64,000 nucleotides of DNA from Tetracentron sinense (Eukaryota; Streptophyta; Magnoliopsida; Trochodendrales; Trochodendraceae): the NCBI GenBank assembly GCA_015143295.1, contig CM026562.1, positions 11,498,041-11,562,040 of the forward strand, in the 5' to 3' direction. The translations under genes were made by a program, and so were the position numbers. This document shows, in pieces, positions 54,409 through 64,000 of the stretch; position 1 is the first letter of the stretch, and the number at the start of each line of letters is the position of its first letter. The notes under the pieces were generated by a model, which had not been told where the DNA came from, searched no databases, and was given only the letters and a program-made list of their open reading frames with translations.

Positions 54409-55368
54409 CTAATTGTCAATAGAAGGATCCCAATTCTCTTGGAGAATAATTTCTGTAGCACAAATTTTCTCATCAAGCTCTTTAATCCTAACAAAAATAT
54501 TTCCAAAGGTCTCCCTGTTCCAATTCTTAAGAGATATTTTGAGTCTCTTAAGCTTTAAGAAGAAAGTAATAATAGGATCAACAATAATATTAACAGACCA
54601 GGAGTCAGTAACTAACCTTTTGAAGTCAGGATGACTAATCCACATCTTTTGAAATTTAAATGAAGAAGGTTTCCGAGATCTATCATTTTCAAACTTGAGG
54701 ATAAGAGGAGCATGATCTGAGTTGAGTCTAGATAAATGAGTAACCTGAGGCACTGGAAGTTTATTACTCCAATCAACATTATACAAAATACGATCCAGCC
54801 TGGTATACATTCTGTTAATACCCATCTGGTTGTTGCACCAAGTAAACTTGTTTCCAGAAAAACCAGCATCAATAAGGCCCATGTCACTGATGAAGTCATT
54901 GAATTCTTCCATAAATCTAATATTGGGATCTCTTCCCCCCAATTTTTCTTCGGAGTTTGCAATAGTATTGAAATCACCAGCAAAAAGAAGAGGACCATTG
55001 AAATTAGATAAAAGCAAAGATAAATCATTCCACAGAATCAATCTACCATTGCTACAACATTTGGCATATATAAAACCACATCTAATCATGTCCAAATCTT
55101 GAATCTACACATCGACAATTAAAGCCTAATCAAGGGAAGCAAATAGAGAAACAACCATCCAATCTTTCCATAAAATCCAAATTTTATCATGAGTTAGATA
55201 TCCCGGCATATTAAGCATCTTGCTAAGGCCAACAATTTTATTAGGAGTCTGCATGGGTTCCATAATGGCAATCATGGATATATTATAAGAATTTACCAAA
55301 TTCTTTTGTCTGCCTTCGGAAGCTAAATTCCCAACCCCTCTAATATTCCAAGCTAAGATACTAATCAT
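54409..55368 (-). pseudogene. LINE-D ORF2 fragment: endonuclease
   Basis: AP-type endonuclease from ATG 55368: MISILAWNIRGVGNLASEGR, MIAIMEPMQT (catalytic E), a stop at 55126, a short gap, then from 55095 CGFIYAKCCSNGRLILWN, LLFAGDFNTIAN, GLIDAGFSGNKFTWCNNQMG, RLDRILYNVDW, and HLSRLNSDHAPLIL (SDH). It continues into FFLKLKRLKISLKNWNRETF, the linker lost in LINE-C. The start codon overlaps the presumed ORF1 stop (55361-55363) in ATGATTAG. Confidence 0.9.
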
Positions 55369-55931
55369 TGGAAACTATATTATTTTCTTCCAACAAAATA
55401 GGAGCTTGAGCTCTTGATCTTGTTATTCAATCCGAAGGGGGGATCCCTTTCTTTTGTTTATGATGTGAGATCAAATCTTTTTCTTCTTCAATTTCTGAAA
55501 TATTCTTGATATTCTGAATTTGAGCGAGAAAAGTTTTACCTTCAACTATAAAATTTTCTATATTATCAAAAGAAACTTTTTGTACCTCATGATGAAATTC
55601 TGAAGTAGAAGATGAAAGCCAATTTATAACTTTCGGAATCTTGTTTGGAGGAGGAATAGAAGATTGTGATCTTGTCTTCATAAAAATCAACTTGGAGCGG
55701 CTAGAAGCAATATTTCCAATACCAGAATCTTCCACAAGCGTATGAACACCATCCAAAATTTTATCAGAATTAGAATCCGTGATGTGCCCACTATTAGAAT
55801 CATCCACATTCATATGACCACCTAAAAGTTTATCAGAATTTGAATCCAGAATGTGCACACTGCTAGAAACTTTTTCAGAATTCTGAATTAAATTAACTTC
55901 TGAATTTATAATCTGTTGTTCATCATCTTCA
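55361..55931 (-). pseudogene. LINE-D ORF1 C-terminal part
   Basis: Minus sense: polar, Ser/Asp-rich stretch with an internal repeat (LDSNSDKLLGGHMNVDDSNS and TDSNSDKILDGVHTLVEDSG), then MKTRSQSSIPPPNKIPKVIN and a Glu/Lys-rich tail; a stop at 55427 in this frame, with RAQAPILLEENNIVSND in another frame reaching TAG 55361-55363. No known domain. It belongs to ORF1 by position and is separated from its N-terminal part by solo LTR U2. Confidence 0.72.
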
Positions 55932-58150
55932 TGTTAGACATGATGCCCAGAAATGTCATTTAGATTGTAAGATTCTTATTAATTAGATTAATAGAGACAT
56001 CTTCTTTATCTATTGTGTATTCATTATGGGTAATTGACCATAATCATGAGATGATCTATACGATATGAGATATCGATAAAAGTCCATAGGATATATTGTA
56101 GGAAAGCTATGTGATGGGACTATCACAGGCAGATATAGCATTCCAGTTCCTTATACCTTATATAGTCACAGCTATGGGTGAAGTTGGGCACTTCACTTAT
56201 ATAGCTGCCACTATGCTAAGATGTTCTCAATAGTTGAGATGTATTTTTATCTCAAACTATTGAAGTGAAGACACACATTAGCATATGGGTGCTTAAATGT
56301 ACACTGACTGATTGCATGCAATGAGAGACCTCTTACATAAACATACTATCAGATAGTTGGTCTCTCTTTCACATTGAACAGTTTCAATGATCCTTAGATT
56401 TGATGAGTTCATTTATAACTGAGCAGTAATCTTACTGTTTTGATTCCACCAAAGTACTCTTTACCTCAAGGAATATGATACAGTGACAGTTGGATAGTCA
56501 GAAAGCTGTTCGAGTCATGATGAATTTCAAACAAGAAATCCATGCTCATTAAATTGAGAGATTATCCAAGTTCCAGGTAAGACAGACGATTAAGCTTAAA
56601 TCTTGCGCTGGTGATTTTGAAATCAAACAAGTTTGAAATATATTTTATTTAAAATATATTATACTTATAAAAGGTTTTTATCAAAATGTTTTACATGTGA
56701 AAATTTTTCTCATGCCTTAATCAGAAGTCTTGGAAACCCAGATGATGTGCAATGGGCTATGAGTTAGATAGTATATATAATCTCGAAGGCCTATTAGGAA
56801 TAATGTAATTGGAATGATCAATTGAATTAAAAAGTTCATGTGGCAGGATCCTTAATGGATGGTTAATGTTCTTACACTGGGATTCAATTGCAACATGGAT
56901 ATCTCACGTCACTTGCAATTCTGATGTCATTCCTATTTAGGGTCAATGGGATAACATTAGGTAAGCCAACGTTAGAATCTCCCAGAGCAATCTGTGGAGA
57001 TGCTCATATAAGAAATACTAGCTTAATAATAGATTAAATGTTAATCTATAAATTAAATGATTAAATGTTAATCATTAACAAAATGGATTAAAAGTTAATC
57101 TATGGTTTAAATTAATTGTTAATTTAAATTAAAGGATAATATTTATAATTATTTAATTAACATTAAATAAGGGAAAATGGGTTTGACCCATATCCATTAA
57201 ACCCATAAAATATGGACCTTATTAGTGGGCACAAGCCCATGGATTAAAACCCTAGGGTGGGGCGCCCACTTGGTGTTTCCTAATTGGATTAGGATAATGT
57301 TAGTTGAATAATTATTGTTTATTAACTCCTTAAATTATGGGATTAGATTCCAATCTTGGTAAACAAGAAACAAAAGAGAAAAACATGGAGTTTTATTAAA
57401 ACTTAGAGACCAAGTCTCTAGGGCTCATGCCCCCCATAAGCTCACGCCCACCCCATTGTGGACCTTCCTATTTGGATTTTGTTTCCTAATTGTTAGGAGT
57501 TTGCTAGGTTGTTGGGATTCCTAGAATCTAGAAATTACTTACACCGCCTTTAATTATGAAATCCTTTTAGGAAAAGGAATTCCAAATTAGAAGGTTTGTA
57601 ACAACTAATTAATTATGAATTAATTAGAAGTCCATTTTTTAGTAACTATCTAAAAAGGAATGTTTCCTGATTTGTGTAGGATTAGAATAAGATTCTAATC
57701 TCTATAAAATCCCCAACCATGGGAGAAATCATTAATTTTTCTCTCCCCTCTCCAAAAACCATGAGCCTCTACAAGGGAGATTTCTCTCCCTCTAATTTCG
57801 TGAGGCCCTTTGGTGTTTTAAGTTTTGAAGCTAGGGTTTTGAACCCTTAGTGTTTGAGTGATAGAGAGTCCACACCAACATCTCTTCTTCTCTTCTTTGT
57901 TTCTTCAAGACCAAGAAAAGATTCAAGGGCTTCGCGAGGATAGCGAAGAACAAGGATCGAGCTTCAAGTATTTCTTCGAGAAATCTCTACAAAGAGTTCT
58001 GACGGTTCGAGTTGGTTTTTGCTTCACCGGTGAACATCATTCACCGAGGTAATTTTACTAAAACATGTAGATAGTATTAGTTGCTTTCTATGGTGTTAAG
58101 ATCCTCGGGATCCAGTTTTCCGCATAAATTTTTATCTGGATTCCCTTCAC
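55932..58150 (+). mobile_element. LTR-U2: 2219-bp solo LTR inserted in LINE-D ORF1
   Basis: Starts TGTTAGACATGATGCCCAG, ends GGATTCCCTTCA, with a 5-bp duplication CTTCA on both sides (55927-55931 and 58151-58155). TATA-like TATAAAAT at 57703-57710, then a leader-like region. No gag or pol, no primer site after it, so a solo LTR. A truncated relative (U1) lies at 11355-13177. Superfamily unknown. No palindrome cluster of the kind seen in the other LTRs. Confidence 0.88.
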
Positions 58151-58155
58151 TTCAC

Positions 58156-59063
58156 CTCGAGTATTTTCTGAATTCGTCTCTACATCTTCTTCAAGGTTGT
58201 TGGAATCTTTGTTACGAACCGCATCTGAATGACTTCAGCTCTTGAATGACTTCATCGTGATGATGTTTGAGAGCAACACGGCAGGCTGAATCTAAGTGGC
58301 CTTGTTTACAACAATACGAGCAATAGGATATCTCCTTCTTATATACAATTTTTTGCCATCTTCCAATATTAGGACCAATACCCAAGCATATTCGAGATGG
58401 CTTAGGCTTCAAAACATCCTGATCAACACATATCCTGGTTTTATTTGGCCTCGTTAACATCTTAGTTGGACCATCCAATCACAAAACTTTCCCTACTGCC
58501 GATCCAATAGACCTAAGAATTTTTTCTTGATAAAGATGCATAGGAAGGTTCGGTAGCGAGATCCACATGGGGACTATTGAAGGTTCCATACCTGAACTAA
58601 ATGTTGGAGTCCATTTAATAAAGCGAAGAAGAAGCCCATTGATATAGCAATATTCTTTAAGATAAATGGTGAGATGGTCTTCCTCAGCCGAGAACCTGAT
58701 TAAGAGATGTCGAGAGTCTAACACCCCAACATGATAGTCAAACTTCAAGTGAAATTTTTTTTTGAATAACTCTCTAATGGCTGGGAAAGAAGGCCTCCCA
58801 TAAGAACATTTAGCAACTAAAGAGAGTTTTAATGGAGTTGCTAATCTCACAGATTCCTCTTGAGTAAGAAACAGTGCAGGTTCACCTTAATAAGCCACAA
58901 TGGATTTAGAAATATTCACTATTTCGGGAATCAATGATCTTGTAGCATTAGAAACTTCAGCATAAGATTTATCTCTAGCAACCTCTACATACGATGGAGT
59001 TGAATTAGGAGGGTGAGAAAATGAACCCCCTACCATGGGGTCAGCGGCCATGGGAGACACCAT
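58156..59063 (-). pseudogene. LINE-D ORF1 N-terminal part (DUF4283-like, CCHC knuckle)
   Basis: Starts at ATG 59063 (MVSPMAADPMVGGSFSHPPN). A TAA sits near 58888 (SIVAY-stop-GEPALFL). The DUF4283-like domain follows: LVAKCSYGRPSFPAIRELFK, LLIRFSAEEDHLTIYLKEYC, LLRFIKWTPTFSSGMEPSIV and MWISLPNLPMHLY; then a stop at 58479, IGRWQKIVYKKEISYCSYCC and the zinc knuckle CSYCCKQGHLDSAC (CX2CX4HX4C). ORF1 products of this type bind the LINE RNA. The protein ends at the U2 insertion. Confidence 0.87.
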
Positions 59064-59268
59064 GAAACCCTAGGAGAAAACCTTCAAACCAGTTGCTAAC
59101 ATGCACCTAATTAAAAAATATGCTAACTTGCACCTCCAGAGCTTATTTTCATCAGATATTTGCCTTTGAGATTCATCAAGTTGAAATTCCACTTAGGGAA
59201 TTAGAAAGAATTTTAATTTTTCATAGACCCTATTCACCCCCCTTCTAGGGTCCAAACCTTGGGCAACA

Positions 59269-59797
59269 ATGGTAAGATATGTTTCTTTATGATAAAGCAT
59301 TGATCATGATTACATGTTATGATATTGTTAGCTAGACTTTGTATGCATTGAGCTTTTATTTGCTCAGCTGTACTTTTTATGTCGGTAGTTTCAGGAGAGT
59401 TTGACATATGTGCTCTAGGACAGATGAGGAATATCAAGAAGAACCTGAAGGTGAGCAGCCTAAAGAAGAGAGGGATCTGGACAGATGATCCTATTATTGA
59501 TCCATTAGTTAGCCTTGCTTTAATTCAGTTGAAAGGAATGTAATAAGATAACTAAGGATGTTGCTTAGGTTTTAATTTATACTTGAGATCACAATGGGTG
59601 ATCGGATGATTATATTTCGTTAGTTGGTCAACGGTTTAAATATTTCTATTGATTACTTATGGGAGAATTTTGAGACTCAATTTTTATTAGCATGCCTTTT
59701 ATGTTATTATATGGATATGGATATGGGTATGGATATGGATATGTATTGTCACAGGTCCAAGGTCTCATTGACCAACATAGGATTTTGGGCCGCGACA
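59269..59797 (+). mobile_element. Gypsy-4: 3' end of a Gypsy LTR
   Basis: The end GATTTTGGGCCGCGACA matches the Gypsy-1 LTR end (TTTTGGGTCGCGACA). Upstream GAGCTTTTATTTGCTCAGCTG then GTCGGTAGTTTCAGG corresponds to GAGTATTCCACGCTCAGCCG then ATCGGCAGGTG of Gypsy-1. A GGATAT hexamer microsatellite lies at about 59712-59742. No tRNA primer site follows, so it is a solo LTR or fragment; the start was displaced by Copia-X. The DNA from 59798 to 59976 shows nothing recognisable. Confidence 0.65.
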
Positions 59798-59976
59798 GCT
59801 TTCGATTAAAAACATTCAATTAAAAAACAATACAGTGATGTTCTAGGTCATGCAACGAAAATAACCGACTATATATGCAACCACACTACGGGTTATTCTG
59901 ATCAAGAAAAAACTAAAACAATACTAATAATTCGTCCAACTCGTACTTATTTCTGCAACAAACTTGATATATTATA

Positions 59977-61043
59977 TGTAACGTTTCCCTTATTAGTTGG
60001 CTATAATTAGATTAGAATTAGGATAAGTCTTATCTTTAGTTGTTATGAGGTTGTTTATTTATTTAAGAGTCTTGTTTAGTCTATAAATATTAGAGTTGTA
60101 ATATTTAAATGGAGCATCAATGAATTAAAGAAGAGTTGAAAGGAGAATTGCCATCTCAAATTGGCTACTTCATATGTAACAACTTTAGGGTTGTTAAAAC
60201 AGGTATCAGAACAAGATTGATCCTTGTTCAAATTATGGGCATCTATACTTGGAAGGAGCTTATAGAAGATTATCTAATGGCTACAAATAATAACATGAAA
60301 GCTGCGAAAGAGGCATTTCGATCCAACCTTCAAAACTGTCTTGAACACTTTTTTGTTATCTTTACACCTCCAATTGAAGATGATGTTAACATAAATAAAG
60401 ATGCAGATGAAGATGTTGACAAAATACAAGATGCAGATGAAGATGGAAAAGGGAATGATGCTCTATAGATCTGATCTGAAGAAACAGATTTTTCAAGTTT
60501 TTACAATGAGTCACTTCTTTTAGGATAATCCCACATATTAGATCTGAATCAAAAGAATTTTTCATGTGTTTACAAGGAGTCAATTCTTTAAGATATAATC
60601 ACACATTAGATATGAATCAAAAGAGATTTTGGTTGTTTAGATCCAACACCAATCGTTCTAGTCAAAAACATCAAGATACAGGTTAAGCAAATTTTCTACA
60701 ATATATCGCAAAACAATCCATCTCCACCTAAATGGTCAAAGTCAATTTCAATAAGAGAACGAAGATGAAGACTGGTTAAATATTTAATGGTCTTTATACT
60801 TGAGAACAAGGTTGTTCTCAAGTGGTCGGGATTGTAACATTCCCCTTATTAGTTGGCTAGAATTAGGATTAGTCTTATCTTTAGTTGTTATGAGTTTATT
60901 TAATTATTTAGGAGTCTTGCTTAGTTTATAAATATTAGAGTTGTAATCTTTAAATGGAGCATCAATGAATTAAAGAAGAATTTAGAGGAATATTGTCATC
61001 TCGAACTGGCTACTTTATATGTAACAACTTTAGGGTTGTTACA
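59977..61043 (+). mobile_element. TRIM: miniature LTR retrotransposon (1067 bp)
   Basis: Left LTR 59977-60198 (222 bp) and right LTR 60833-61043 (211 bp), both starting TGTAAC and ending AACTTTAGGGTTGTTA(C/A)A. A tRNA-Met type primer site (AGGTATCAGAAC, 60201-60212) follows the left LTR. The purine-rich AAGTGGTCGGGA stands before the right LTR. Flanks TTATA and TAATA match at four of five bases. The 634-bp internal part has one open frame (to 60468) with an acidic repeat (DADEDVDKIQDADED) and no known domain. It cannot encode its own enzymes. Confidence 0.85.
60799..60822 (+). other. Perfect hairpin before the TRIM polypurine tract
   Basis: 11-bp arms CTTGAGAACAA / TTGTTCTCAAG around GG, ending about 10 bp before the right LTR. 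Gypsy-1 and Gypsy-2 have a different hairpin (AATTTCG/CGAAATT) at the matching place. Confidence 0.8.
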
Positions 61044-61212
61044 TAATATCCCTATCTTACCCATACATTACTTGGGTGACCAGTAAGAACTTCATAGAAA
61101 CCATAGAAATTTTGGGGAAAAATATATTTATCTAATTATCTTCTATGCAAAAATCTGAAAATAGAATTTTTTTTTTTTTTTTTTTTTTTTTAGCTGGAGG
61201 ATATCATTTACT

Positions 61213-61794
61213 TAGGGCTGTAAACAAAGTTGGATATTAGTCGGATCCGATTCGAATTTGTATCCGAATAGTCGGATAATTATTCGAATAAATATCCACC
61301 TTATCGAATTCGGATAGTAAAATGCTATTCATTTACTAATCGAAGCGGATACGGATAGTGGTGTATCCGCTCTACTAATTATTCAACCGATCAGTATTAA
61401 TATATAATTAACATAATTATATTTTTACAAGAATACCCTGCATGTAATATTACATATCCTTATATTTAATGTAATATATAATGAAATTTGGTTTTTTTGG
61501 GTATTGAAATGCGAATTTGGTAATAGGATGAACAGGTTCAGATATTTCAAATAGTGTAATCGGATATTATTTGAATTCAGTTACTGTAAGATGATATCCA
61601 AATTTGGTTGGTATAATTGGGCGGATTCGAATAATATCCGAATTCGATCGGATATTATGGATACAGATACAAAATTTGTTTTTTTTTTTATTATCCGTCA
61701 GATAACGGAGCAAATTCGGATAGTAGATATTAGTAAACGGATCAGACACAAATAGTGTGGTATCCGCTTCAAATTCACTCCATTTACAGGCCTA
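61213..61794. mobile_element. hAT-like MITE (582 bp)
   Basis: Terminal inverted repeats TAGGGCTGTAAA at the left and TTTACAGGCCTA at the right (one mismatch), and 8-bp flanks CATTTACT (61205-61212) and CATTCACT (61795-61802), one mismatch. Inside are many GGATAT/CGAAT words in both orientations that allow long foldback. No transposase frame. An 8-bp duplication with a TAGGG start fits non-autonomous hAT elements. Confidence 0.75.
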
Positions 61795-61802
61795 CATTCA
61801 CT

Positions 61803-63798
61803 TACATTAGTATAGGGTTAATGGTTAGCTTTGGGGATTGGAGTTCTTGCTACTCATCAACCGGGAGGGAATGGATCATGAGACCTCTTGCATGAGAGAG
61901 GCCACACCCCACCATTGGCGCGAGAGGGGGGGGGTTGAGAGATAGAATGTCCAATACCATCAAAATCATAGAGCTTCTTGTTTGTTAGTCGTGGATTGTG
62001 GATTCTGATGAGAAGCTTGCCATCGGTTGCGCTATAAAAGGTTATATTAACATTGAAAATAGACTATTTGCGCCTTACATAAACATTGAAAATATGAGTA
62101 TAAACAGCTATGGAAAGATCTACATGTAACATTTTACCAAGGAATAGAGAATTGTTCCTTTGGAGTGATGCCAAACAGGCCCTAAGATAATTAGAGGAAA
62201 GTCACTAGGAGAGAAGAATAGAGTAGTCTGAATTACAAAAATTGGCAAGCCAGTCAGCTCTATTGGTTTCTCGCCAGTCGCCACACATGATAAATAGCAC
62301 ATGAATCAAACTTGGAAATAAGCTCTTTGACACTGCTAACTAACTTCATTACGCGTCTTCCATGGATTCTAGGAATGAGATCTTTATTATTATGTTTTCC
62401 TACATTTTTATTTTGTACTTTAGATGAATGATTTAGCTAGCCTTTCTCAGAGGGAGAGGGAGGTTTTATTCGCTCCATTCTTGACAAAACGACAAACACT
62501 TAAGGCGCAGGTCTTATCCCATAGTGTTTTTCATTTTGCCAAGGAAGGTTTGTATAAGGCCCCCCTTGCGACTAAGGGATAGCACTCTCCTTAAAGGAAT
62601 GTTCTAGACCTTTGGAAGTTCATGAGTATCAGGAAATGCATCCATTCCAAAGAGTATGTTAGATCAATAGGACAATGTTCATTACAACCTTCAGTCAAAG
62701 TAGATGAATATTATTTTACTATTTTTGTAATTTAAACTTGATGATATAAGAACAAATTTAGAGTTTGTAGACATAACAGTAGCTTAATCATACTGCTCTC
62801 TTATTTTCCTTTTTTTTGGTACACTCCTTCCAAAAAAAAAACTTACCACAAGGCAAGCCAGTAGGCAAACGACCATCATACTACTCTCTATATCTTTTAA
62901 CTTGAGGATGTGAGCTTAAGAGCATATTTACATCTCAAGCGATTAGATAGTTGAGTAGATTAAAAAAGTCACAAATAATTCATAAATTTAATCGTTTGAT
63001 GAAAAAGTTGTATTATTCAAGATTTTTGAAAAAAATTGGAGAACTTTATTATTATGTTTATGAAAAAGTACCAATTCCCAGAACTCATAGTTATCAAGTT
63101 GGGGTTCAGAAATTATTCGTCTAGGACATTTTTAGGAAAAAATCAACAAAATTCGAAAATAAATCAAAAAAAATGTTTGATAAAAAATGAAAAAAATAAA
63201 TAAAGTACTATTTTTACAAATGTATTTCATATACTAGATTTTTATTCAAGATTTTTGAAAAATCGTGAATAATTCATGAAATTGCGATTTTTTAGCTTTT
63301 TCCCTAAAGTTGTGCATTATTTGGGACATTTTTAAAAAATCGGAGAACTTTGTTATTATGATTATTATACCATAAAGTATGCGCAAAACTACAAGATCTA
63401 TGATTTTGTTATGTTATTTATGTTAAGTTGCTAAACTTGATGTTTGTCAGATCAGACACTAGGGGGCTCAAGTTCAAGAACTCAAGTTACAAATGCCTTT
63501 GAAAGTAATAAACAGCAACAGATCAGATTATTGCCGCTATTGTTTCAAGCATGAGAAATAAACATACAACACCTCAGTGACCATATGATTGACTTACATG
63601 TGTGGGAGGCTAGACTAGTACAACAAATGGACAATCACTGTACCAGAGGATCCCGATAGCTCCGAACAGTACCAAGCACCCAAAGATGGAATGCAAGCAA
63701 TAAACCAAGTATGGATTGTGCAGAGATCTGAAACACACCATGTGCATTGACATCATCTGGCAGGACCTGCTTTCTTCTACATAGAGATCCAGAGCTTC
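61803..63798. other. AT-rich intergenic region, likely including the TGA gene 3' UTR
   Basis: No coding domain found in six frames. Noted: a G-run at 61926-61935, and two similar AT-rich stretches (about 63012-63060 and 63315-63370) sharing GGAGAACTTTRTTATTATG. The part directly left of the TGA stop codon should contain its 3' UTR, but no end point or poly(A) site can be fixed by reading alone. Confidence 0.45.
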
Positions 63799-63945
63799 TC
63801 ACTCCCGTGGACGAGCAAGCCAGAGAGAACTAAGAGCACGAAGCCGGGTGAAATAATCACTTATGGCAAGGAGTGCACGAGCTGATTGGCGGGTTGTCAA
63901 TATGCGATGCATTTGTTGCAGCGTTTGTTGCCGAAGATTGTCAGC
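63799..63945 (-). CDS. TGA: Last exon of a TGA-type bZIP transcription factor (C-terminal DOG1-like domain)
   Basis: 48 codons and a TGA stop (63799-63801) on the minus strand: ADNLRQQTLQQMHR, ILTTRQSARALLAIS, DYFTRLRALSSLW, LARPRE. This is the conserved C terminus of plant TGA factors, nuclear bZIP proteins that bind TGACG elements in defence and salicylate responses; the LARPRE end resembles the TGA2/5/6 clade most, as far as I recall. The exon is bounded upstream by ATCATCAG (acceptor AG at 63946-63947) after a T-rich stretch with a TTACTCAT branch-point candidate. The bZIP domain and other exons lie beyond the window. No lesion is seen, so it may be functional. Confidence 0.88.
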   Translation of the reverse strand, partial: ADNLRQQTLQQMHRILTTRQSARALLAISDYFTRLRALSSLWLARPRE

Positions 63946-64000
63946 CTGATGATTACAAATGAAAAACCATTGCCAATGAGTAAATTATTAACAGGAAAAA
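63946..64000 (-). other. Intron end of the TGA bZIP gene
   Basis: On the minus strand TTTTTCATTTGTAATCATCAG precedes the exon; the T-rich tract and AG fit a 3' splice site. In-frame reading upstream gives FICNHQ, unlike TGA proteins, which supports an intron here. Confidence 0.65.

Larger units (their letters stand above)
51026..59177 (-). mobile_element. LINE-D: near full-length plant L1-type LINE
   Basis: About 5.9 kb once the 2219-bp solo LTR U2 and its extra duplication are removed. In minus sense: about 114-bp 5' UTR, ORF1 (DUF4283-like and zinc knuckle), ORF2 (endonuclease, RT, zf-RVT, RNase H), 3' UTR with three G/C blocks, two hairpins and an A-rich tail. Bounded by 12-bp duplications. 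ORF2 has several stops and frameshifts, so it is older or less constrained than LINE-C. Confidence 0.92.
45398..59268 (+). mobile_element. Copia-X 3' LTR (about 1.15 kb net) split by two LINEs
   Basis: LTR pieces 45398-45490, 50046-51025 and 59190-59268; start TGGTTAGCCTTTAGG (one extra G compared with the Copia-Y start TGTTAGCC), end CTTGGGCAACA. The TATA box TATAAATA is at 50488-50495, with four palindromes at 50279-50404. LINE-C is inserted after 45490 (14-bp duplication) and LINE-D after 51025 (12-bp duplication). Removing both gives a continuous LTR. Confidence 0.88.

Noticed and set aside
9032-59268. Copia-Y 5' LTR and Copia-X 3' LTR as two ends of one giant nested element
   Set aside because: The LTRs are related but too different (arms of palindromes, a 200-bp indel, many changes), and the flanking 5 bp (CTCTT and ATGGT) do not match.
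59624-59809. Frame with Met-Asp-Met repeats
   Set aside because: Translation of a GGATAT microsatellite in a Gypsy LTR end.
61165-61192. Run of about 28 T as the tail of a SINE or processed pseudogene
   Set aside because: No A/B box, no duplication and no identifiable body on the left or right could be found.
61800-62050. Possible SINE-like sequence (GGGATTGGAGTTC, GACCTCTTGCATGAGAG)
   Set aside because: No convincing A and B boxes, no A tail and no target duplication.

Overview
The window is almost entirely plant transposable-element DNA from a large, AT-rich angiosperm genome (species not identifiable from the sequence alone). The evidence is plant L1 LINEs whose ORF2 ends in an RNase H domain, Ty3/Gypsy chromovirus-type and Ty1/Copia elements primed by initiator tRNA-Met, Tat-like LTRs, a TRIM, and one recognisable host exon: the last exon of a TGA-type bZIP transcription factor on the minus strand at 63799-63945. 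No bacterial, CRISPR, rRNA or tRNA features were found.

Left part (1-9031). Two plus-strand LINEs lie end to end: LINE-A (1-2550, 3' part only) and LINE-B (2551-8549). LINE-B is split inside its RT gene by a 2727-bp solo Gypsy LTR (Gypsy-3) with a perfect 5-bp target duplication. A piece of a Copia LTR follows.

Middle part (9032-39564). A stack of nested insertions: Copia-Y 5' LTR and gag; a truncated 2.2-kb LTR (U1); another LTR (V); and Gypsy-1 (plus). Gypsy-1 is broken in its RT by the younger Gypsy-2 (minus), whose far end is deleted together with the RT catalytic core of Gypsy-1. The 3' LTR of Gypsy-1 is cut by a gene-less Tat/Ogre-like element (30822-39564) that has two unlike LTRs and four tandem arrays.

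Right part (39565-61794). Copia-Z (minus, gag-only); the 3' end of Copia-X (plus, also ending after gag), whose 3' LTR is split by LINE-C (45491-50031, with an inverted 5' end) and by LINE-D (51026-59177, close to full length). LINE-D is itself split in ORF1 by a solo LTR (U2). Then come a Gypsy LTR end, a 1.07-kb TRIM and a hAT-like MITE. From 61803 the DNA is AT-rich intergenic sequence leading to the TGA bZIP gene.

The main new signal is architectural. In eight LTR copies from about seven families, clusters of short palindromes sit just upstream of the TATA box, or in the matching position where no TATA is clear. The Copia palindromes centre on GTCGAC and the Gypsy ones on CGATCG. Arm sequences differ between families yet stay self-complementary, and the spacing is regular (about 20-22 bp, or 31/50-51/31 bp). 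This looks like phased sites for dimeric DNA-binding proteins kept under selection in the LTR promoters. Other notable points are covarying hairpins at LINE 3' ends, a stop/start overlap shared by two LINEs, and a twin-priming inversion. All boundaries were read by eye.
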